A stretch of 10,233 bases of DNA from assembly GCA_018830925.1 (NCBI GenBank), contig JAHJRK010000341.1, forward strand, positions 1 through 10,233, given 5' to 3'. The stretch is from Pseudomonadota bacterium. GTDB lineage: Bacteria; Desulfobacterota; Desulfobacteria; Desulfobacterales; RPRI01. The notes beneath the pieces are model-generated. The model was given only the letters and a program-made list of their open reading frames with translations. It made no database searches and was not told the DNA's origin. The position numbers were made by a program, and so were the translations under genes. Every line of letters starts with the position of its first letter. Within the stretch, counting starts at the first letter, position 1. Below are positions 6,463 to 10,233 of this stretch, in pieces.

Positions 6463-6498
6463 CGGAAATGGCTCTTTTGAACGATCTCTGCGTCAATC
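6463..6498. repeat. Dispersed repeat, copy B (matches 1272-1307)
   Basis: Begins CGGAAATGGCTCTTTTGAAC and ends GTCAATC. It aligns without gaps to 1272-1307 in the same orientation with 6 differences in 36 bp. It lies in the 138-bp gap between the transglutaminase-like and DUF3786 genes. The related 10-mer CGTCAATCCG recurs at 8063-8072. Confidence 0.6.
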
Positions 6499-6551
6499 CG
6501 GCGAGAGCTTGCTGTTAATGTAAAGCGGCTTATAGGTTTTTATCTTTATAT

Positions 6552-7226
6552 TTAATGATTCTGAGTTTCTATAGCTACTTCACGATCGAAGTCACCCTCC
6601 TTCAGGGATGAATCATCAGGAGTATATTCCCGGCGAAAAGTATCAATTATCTGGTCTATGGGGACATCCGCAAATTCTCCGCGATGCCTCAAATATTCCA
6701 TGTGTTTGTTCCCCTCAAGATCAAATGGGTGGTATATTGAATCTTTAAACCCATCGAAATCAAGAGGTTTAAGCCTGAACCGTTCACAGAGCTCTATATT
6801 AAAAGCGGGAGTCGCTTTAACCCAGAGCCCGCCCAGATATATGGATGTATAACCATGCCAGAAGAAGACGTCGGTTTTCATAATCTCACGCAAGCGCGTA
6901 GTAGTCAGATGGTTTCGCACGTCGGCAAAACCGAGACGCGCCGGAATTCCTAATGACCGGCAGCATCCTGCAAGAAGGATTGCCTTGGCGACACACCAGC
7001 CCTTTCCTATGCTCAGCGTGGTACTCGCCCTGAGTCCTTCGATTGATAAATTCATGGAATAAGGGTCGTAGCGTATAGAGTCCCTTACAGCGTAATAAAG
7101 ACTGACTGCCTGTTCTCTTTGGTCGGCGGAAGCTCCCGAGTTCTCCCCGGCGAACTTCGCGACGGTTATATTATCGAAATCGATTGTCGGTGAAGGTTGA
7201 ATATATTGCTGCATCTCAGAATTCAT
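6552..7226 (-). CDS. Transglutaminase-like superfamily protein
   Basis: This is a 224-residue cytoplasmic protein with a papain-like transglutaminase core. The nucleophile lies in GKGWCVAKAILLAG (Cys78), followed by the usual LGIPARLGFADVRNH. The catalytic histidine lies in FFWHGYTSIYLGGLWVKATP (His124). The third catalytic position, normally Asp in a V-D-P-type strand, reads A-T-P-A-F-N here, so the acid is replaced or supplied by another residue. Bacterial members act as peptidases, amidases or cross-linking enzymes; the substrate here is unknown. The gene follows the hydrolase by 17 bp, and the hydrolase stop codon is part of its ribosome binding site (TAAGGAG), although the spacing to the ATG is long (13 nt). 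This suggests translational coupling. Confidence 0.82.
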   Translation of the reverse strand: MNSEMQQYIQPSPTIDFDNITVAKFAGENSGASADQREQAVSLYYAVRDSIRYDPYSMNLSIEGLRASTTLSIGKGWCVAKAILLAGCCRSLGIPARLGFADVRNHLTTTRLREIMKTDVFFWHGYTSIYLGGLWVKATPAFNIELCERFRLKPLDFDGFKDSIYHPFDLEGNKHMEYLRHRGEFADVPIDQIIDTFRREYTPDDSSLKEGDFDREVAIETQNH

Positions 7227-7243
7227 CTCGATGAAAAGACTCC

Positions 7244-8020
7244 TTATAAAATAAGTTTTTCCTGCTTTAGAAAATCAGTGATGGCTCTGTTGAATGCTTC
7301 CGGTTGTTCCAGTGGTGACAGGTGCCCGGCATCTCTGATATTTACCATGGATGCCTTCCTGATGTGTTCTTTCATATATACTCCAAACTTCGGCGGCGTC
7401 AGCTTGTCATCTTCAGCCGTCAATATGAGAACAGGAGTGATTATGGCTGATAATTTATCTATCACGTCGAACCGGTCGCAGGCTTTAAAATCACCATATG
7501 CTGTTTCCGGATTGCATTTTGCCGTATCTGCCATGAGTGAATCCAGCTTTCGGGGGTCAGTTTTTTCAGATGCCGCAAAAACAGGGATAGTACTCAGATA
7601 TTTTTCGTAATCTTTTTTTATGGTCTCTAAAATCAGAGGCATTACCCGGAGCCGTGCACCGGTATTCACGAGGATTGCCGCTTTATAGCGCTCAGTATAC
7701 TCCAGGATAAGCTGAAGGACTATGGCTCCGCCGATACTCAGACCGCACGGAACAGGATCCGGGACCTCAACTGTTTCGATGAAATCTGCGACTGCCTTAC
7801 AATAATCTGCGACGCTGTCCATGCCAGAACCGCTGCTTCGGCCATGTCCGGGCAGATCAAGGGCGATCGTATTCACATCTTCTTTTAGTTCATCGATTTG
7901 ATTTTCCCAGAGAGCGCTTGATCCTCCGGAGCCGTGAATAAATACGAGAGTGGGCTTGTCAGGGTCAAGCGGCCAACACCCGGCAACATAGCCTATATTT
8001 TTGGCATTTCCTTCATGCAT
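7244..8020 (-). CDS. Alpha/beta-fold hydrolase
   Basis: This is a 258-residue soluble hydrolase with the complete family machinery: oxyanion HG in LVFIHGSGGSS (His29), the LDLPGHGRSS loop (55-63), the nucleophile elbow G-L-S-I-G-G (Ser95), an acid in LTAEDDKLTPP (probably Asp205) and the histidine in DAGHLSPLEQP (His233). A helical cap lies between about 120 and 185. The family includes esterases, peptidases and ring-cleavage hydrolases, and sequence alone does not pick the substrate. AAGGA lies about 10 nt before the ATG. It is the first gene of a tight pair with the transglutaminase-like gene. Confidence 0.88.
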   Translation of the reverse strand: MHEGNAKNIGYVAGCWPLDPDKPTLVFIHGSGGSSALWENQIDELKEDVNTIALDLPGHGRSSGSGMDSVADYCKAVADFIETVEVPDPVPCGLSIGGAIVLQLILEYTERYKAAILVNTGARLRVMPLILETIKKDYEKYLSTIPVFAASEKTDPRKLDSLMADTAKCNPETAYGDFKACDRFDVIDKLSAIITPVLILTAEDDKLTPPKFGVYMKEHIRKASMVNIRDAGHLSPLEQPEAFNRAITDFLKQEKLIL

Positions 8021-8068
8021 GCTATTTTTTCCTTAACTGGTAAGATGTTGATATCTGCCCTTCGTCAA

Positions 8069-8082
8069 TCCGCCCAGGCGGA
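8069..8082. repeat. Short GC-rich palindrome upstream of the hydrolase
   Basis: TCCGCC and GGCGGA flank a CA centre. It follows directly on CGTCAATCCG, the 10-mer also found in repeat copy B. It has no T-tract on either strand and may be a remnant of an intergenic repeat or an operator in the hydrolase leader. Confidence 0.4.
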
Positions 8083-8127
8083 CATCGATTAAATCTGTTC
8101 AGTACCAGTTTTTCCCGTCGTTACTAT

Positions 8128-8160
8128 TTCGAAATTCGATGTTCGAGATTCTAAATTCGG
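8128..8160. repeat. 7-bp tandem repeat, about 4.7 units
   Basis: The units are TTCGAAA, TTCGATG, TTCGAGA, TTCTAAA and the partial TTCGG, in perfect 7-bp register. It lies in the gap between the frameshifted Sm-like gene and the hydrolase. Function unknown; similar TTCGAAATTCGAT strings are a common intergenic filler in related genomes as far as I recall. Confidence 0.6.
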
Positions 8161-8169
8161 TGGTTTATA

Positions 8170-8510
8170 TCAGGGTTTCAGATCCCTGAATCTTGTGTCT
8201 ATGGCAGTAATACTGTTAATACGAATCAGGGCATCAAAAAACTCTTTGCCGTCCAGTTTTCCAGCCACAGAAGATGATTTCCTGTTTCTTTAACGATACC
8301 AGCAAAGGTTTTTCCTGAATCAAGGGTCACATACACTTTCTTGCCGACAAACGATTTCAGATTGTCCTCAAGAGAGAAGTTAACATCATATTTTATTCCT
8401 TCAAGAGGCACGACCCCGGCCTCGGCCTTTCCGGGAACTGTCAGAAATCCGACAGAAAACAGTGCGGTCAGGAGTATCGCTAAACTTAGTATTGTCATTT
8501 GCTTCACCAT
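8170..8510 (-). pseudogene. Secreted Sm-like small protein, frameshifted near its C-terminus
   Basis: The gene has a strong ribosome binding site (AAGGAG, 7 nt from the ATG) and a signal peptide with cleavage after G-K-A-E-A. The mature part begins DNLKSFVGKKVYVTLDSGKT, then FAGIVKETGNHLLWLE, which reads like an Sm-type five-strand barrel (V-G-K-x-V-x-V-x-L-x-S-G-K-x-x-x-G-x-V). The original frame ends early at 8226 as NWTAKSFLMP. One frame back, the same DNA reads KLDGKEFFDALIRINSITAI, then DTRFRDLKP and a stop at 8170-8172, the expected continuation. Adding one T to the + strand T-run at 8257-8260 restores a 113-residue protein. Either the gene is freshly broken, the base is a sequencing error, or a -1 ribosomal shift occurs; the site is not a classic slippery heptamer. 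The name of the family is not known to me. Confidence 0.72.
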
Positions 8511-8566
8511 AATCGTTCTCCTTTCAATGAAAAAACAGATTTAAATGGTTCGGGTTTAAGGATATA

Positions 8567-8935
8567 TTATTCTTTCCGGACTTTTTTTACAATGAGCATG
8601 CCATAGATCAATACATTTAATACAATAACTATACAACCCATAACAAACTGAATTTCACGGGTCAAACCAGCCGGATAAATAACCGGAATGATGTAATGAT
8701 TTATGAATTCAGACTGATACGCAGCTTTTCCTCCTGCTTCCCGGAGACTGTTCTCAACAGGTGTAAGCGGGCACACCCAGCCTGCAAACTCAATCAGAGC
8801 CCCCCAGATTACCGCAGGTATATGCAGCCAGGCTATTTTGGGCCATTTCAGGACAAAGAAACCTCCTGTCACAACAAAAACAATAAACATTAAATGAACC
8901 AATACAATTATATCAGCGGCCATTTTAAGAAGCAT
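8567..8935 (-). CDS. DUF2784 family membrane protein
   Basis: This is a 122-residue inner-membrane protein with three or four hydrophobic segments. It shows the hallmarks of DUF2784: an opening ADIIVLVHLMFIVFVVTGGF, then W-x-H-I-P-A-V-I-W-G, then the strongly conserved W-V-C-P-L-T-P-V-E-N-x-L-R-E and FINHYIIPVIYPAGLT, closing with a final membrane helix and a basic tail. The function of the family is not known. The start has GAGGT about 5 nt upstream. A second ATG four codons in is possible. It lies 56 bp before the Sm-like gene in the same direction. Confidence 0.85.
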   Translation of the reverse strand: MLLKMAADIIVLVHLMFIVFVVTGGFFVLKWPKIAWLHIPAVIWGALIEFAGWVCPLTPVENSLREAGGKAAYQSEFINHYIIPVIYPAGLTREIQFVMGCIVIVLNVLIYGMLIVKKVRKE

Positions 8936-8959
8936 AAGCTACCTCAAAGAGATATAGCC

Positions 8960-9191
8960 GGTTTGCTATACAGCGCCTATCTTGTAATCTCATCGGCACC
9001 AAGTACGCAGGGTGTTTGTTGATTAGATGCGGAGCAGGCTGCCCTTTTGGGTTGTCAGAATGTTGATATTTGTGGCATTGCCTGGGCGGCATTTCTGAGT
9101 GCCGGGTTATTATGTTTCCACCGTTGGCAGAGATGAAGCTACCATACGAGAATATATCGAGAGACAGGATCAAGAGGATAGACGTATTGAA
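8960..9191 (+). pseudogene. Relic of an IS200/IS605-family TnpA (Y1 HUH transposase)
   Basis: No gene is intact in the 266-bp gap 8936-9201, but the + strand holds a decayed transposase. The clear part is 9078-9191, reading LPGRHF, a TGA (9096-9098), then VPGYYV and STVGRDEATIREYIERQD, QEDRRIE. This is the C-terminal end of IS200-type TnpA, with the catalytic tyrosine in the Y-x-x-x-Q motif (Tyr codon 9153-9155, Gln 9165-9167). The TGA stands where TGG (Trp) of HFW is expected. Upstream, 8960-9020 keeps scraps resembling the N-terminal YSxxYHLVxxTKYRRxVF block, but only across frame changes. The central H-U-H region is deleted. Inactive. Confidence 0.65.
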
Positions 9192-9201
9192 GGCAAGAAT
9201 A

Positions 9202-9945
9202 TTAAAAAGCGTTTTTTCCTGCCTTTTTTCTTTCTTCTTCCCGTTTTTTAATTTCATCCTGCTCAATCTGCAAAAGGTTTTCGATATTATTTGCAAAGTA
9301 AATCATTATGCTGTATTTAAAACTGCCTCTTTCCGAAATTTTGGAAAAAATCAAAAAATCACTGTTCTTTTCCCAGAGCAAAGATAAGCTTTTCCCGTCC
9401 TCCCAGTTTATAGCTGCCGGTTCACCGTATTTTTCCTTCAGGGTGTCAACAATATACGCTTCCTTCTTTCTTGAGGTTATTGAAAAGAGCAAAGGTTTGT
9501 TTGAATAATTTGAAAATGTGAGTTTAACAGATTCAAACGGGGTGTTTTCGTTTTGAAGATATCTGAAAGTCAGGTTTGTAATATTGTGCTCTATTCTTGC
9601 CCCTTTTTCGTCGTTTAATTTCCTGTGAAGTTCAAAAAGATTCGGGAAATTATTCCCAAAGATTGTCCTGTTATGGATAATCAGATCGATAGTTGTCATT
9701 TTTTCAATGACATATGAACCGAGCTGCCCTGAAAGGTTTTTAAGAAGATTATCTGATAATTCGGTATTGGATCCTAAATCAAAGAATGTAAAGCTTTCCG
9801 GATATAATATTTCTGCATCAAAAGGTTTATTTTTGCTGTTATTTCCAGGCTCACCACAAGCAAAGAAAACAGAAAAACAACCAACCAGTAATATTATTGC
9901 AAAAACAGCTATTTTTTTATTTGATAATTGCATTAAATATCCCAT
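9202..9945 (-). CDS. Predicted lipoprotein of unknown function
   Basis: I do not recognise the family. The protein (247 residues) has a basic start, a hydrophobic stretch and a good lipobox L-V-G-C (Cys23), with a second candidate F-F-A-C (Cys30), so it should be an exported, lipid-anchored protein. The body is rich in Asn, Lys and Phe with predicted alternating strands (TNLTFRYLQNENTPFESVKL; KPLLFSITSRKKEAYI) and a segment VDTLKEKYGEPAAINWEDG that often occurs in small lipoproteins with a repeated wing fold. The tail is a charged helix (EIKKREEERKKAGKNAF). AGGAGG sits only 2 nt before this ATG; a second in-frame ATG at 9933 has 14 nt spacing, so the exact start is uncertain. It begins 9 bp after the DUF362 gene and is likely in its operon. 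Its 3' end abuts the transposase relic. Confidence 0.7.
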   Translation of the reverse strand: MGYLMQLSNKKIAVFAIILLVGCFSVFFACGEPGNNSKNKPFDAEILYPESFTFFDLGSNTELSDNLLKNLSGQLGSYVIEKMTTIDLIIHNRTIFGNNFPNLFELHRKLNDEKGARIEHNITNLTFRYLQNENTPFESVKLTFSNYSNKPLLFSITSRKKEAYIVDTLKEKYGEPAAINWEDGKSLSLLWEKNSDFLIFSKISERGSFKYSIMIYFANNIENLLQIEQDEIKKREEERKKAGKNAF

Positions 9946-9954
9946 ATCCTCCTG

Positions 9955-10233
9955 TCATATCTGTACGATTTCATACTCTCTCGTCCCAATTCCTATCTTT
10001 TCTGCATAGTCAAGCTGAATAGTCCAGTCTATGGCAGGATAAACCGCCTTAAATTTATCTTCACCCGGTCCTGAAGAAGTTTTTATGCAGGACCCCGGAA
10101 GAGCCTGCTCTTTGTTTACAAGATCGACGGAAGCCTGGTCTATGGCGACGGGATCGGTTGAAGCCACTATTCCGATATTTCTAACAATTGGAGCATCATT
10201 GTAGGGGTAGCAGTCACAGGCCGGGGAGATATC
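9955..10233 (-). CDS. C-terminal part of a DUF362 (Fe-S center) protein; 5' end outside window
   Basis: The frame is open to the right edge, so only the last 92 codons are present. The sequence C-D-C-Y-P-Y-N-D-A-P-I-V, then RNIGIVASTDPVAIDQASVD, LVNKEQALPGSC, is the well conserved C-terminal half of DUF362 proteins, where a cysteine-rich segment and the S-x-D-P-V-A-I-D motif occur together. These proteins usually also carry a ferredoxin-type 4Fe-4S domain (not visible here) and are thought to act in redox chemistry in anaerobes. A GTG at 10167 could be mistaken for a start, but homology clearly continues upstream of it. The lipoprotein gene follows 9 bp downstream. Confidence 0.85.
   Translation of the reverse strand, partial: DISPACDCYPYNDAPIVRNIGIVASTDPVAIDQASVDLVNKEQALPGSCIKTSSGPGEDKFKAVYPAIDWTIQLDYAEKIGIGTREYEIVQI

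Noticed and set aside
8170..8189. TCAGGG/CCCTGA hairpin as a terminator for the Sm-like gene
   Set aside because: Six-bp stem with no T-tract on the minus strand; it overlaps the restored stop codon and is not convincing.
9096..9098. TGA in the transposase relic as another selenocysteine codon
   Set aside because: The family has Trp (TGG) here and the rest of the gene is broken by deletions and frame changes.
8925..9296. 123-codon minus-strand open frame across the transposase relic
   Set aside because: It is a shadow of the relic and of the lipoprotein 3' end in another frame; the translation is not protein-like.
9070..9387. 105-codon + strand open frame starting MWHCLGGISE
   Set aside because: It is out of phase with the transposase relic and then runs antisense through the lipoprotein gene; no ribosome binding site.

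Overview
The window looks like a chromosomal piece from a Desulfobacterota (deltaproteobacterial, probably sulfate-reducer-type) genome of moderate GC. This is inferred from the gene set: a GltD-like oxidoreductase tail, a DsrE-family protein, a DUF3786 protein, a DUF362 Fe-S protein, a secreted Sm-like protein and use of selenocysteine. The intergenic sequence also carries degenerate dispersed repeats of the kind common in that group. No rRNA, tRNA, CRISPR array or intact insertion sequence was seen.

Layout. The left third (1-3081) is on the + strand: the 3' end of a GltD-like FAD/NAD(P) oxidoreductase, a LEA/WHy-like lipoprotein, a two-CBS-domain protein and a divergent YchF-like P-loop protein. 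The rest (3207-10233) is all on the - strand. Read in the direction of transcription it holds the C-terminus of a DUF362 protein, a lipoprotein of unknown function, a DUF2784 membrane protein, a frameshifted secreted Sm-like protein, an alpha/beta hydrolase coupled to a transglutaminase-like protein, a DUF3786 protein, a peroxiredoxin-like selenoprotein, a TPM-domain (YgcG-like) membrane protein, a DsrE-family protein and a YqaA-like membrane protein.

Main result. The two apparent genes at 5082-5468 and 5496-5795 (-) are one peroxiredoxin-like gene. They share a reading frame and are separated only by a TGA that sits exactly where the family's W-C-P-x-C motif has its first cysteine, giving W-U-P-F-C. 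The TGA forms the foot of a 30-nt hairpin with a 6-bp perfect stem and GG near the apex, as expected for a bacterial SECIS element. An automated caller would split or truncate this gene.

The gaps between genes are full of decay. They hold an IS200/IS605-type TnpA relic (about 8960-9191 +), an N-terminal relic of a cupin-like gene antisense beside the YchF-like gene (3084-3179 -), and a 52-codon open frame without a start that may be another gene tail (488-646 -). They also hold a pair of diverged dispersed repeats (1272-1307 and 6463-6498), a 7-bp tandem repeat (8128-8160) and several hairpins. The genes do not form one obvious pathway. The - strand block is a string of short operons with redox, sulfur-relay and envelope themes.
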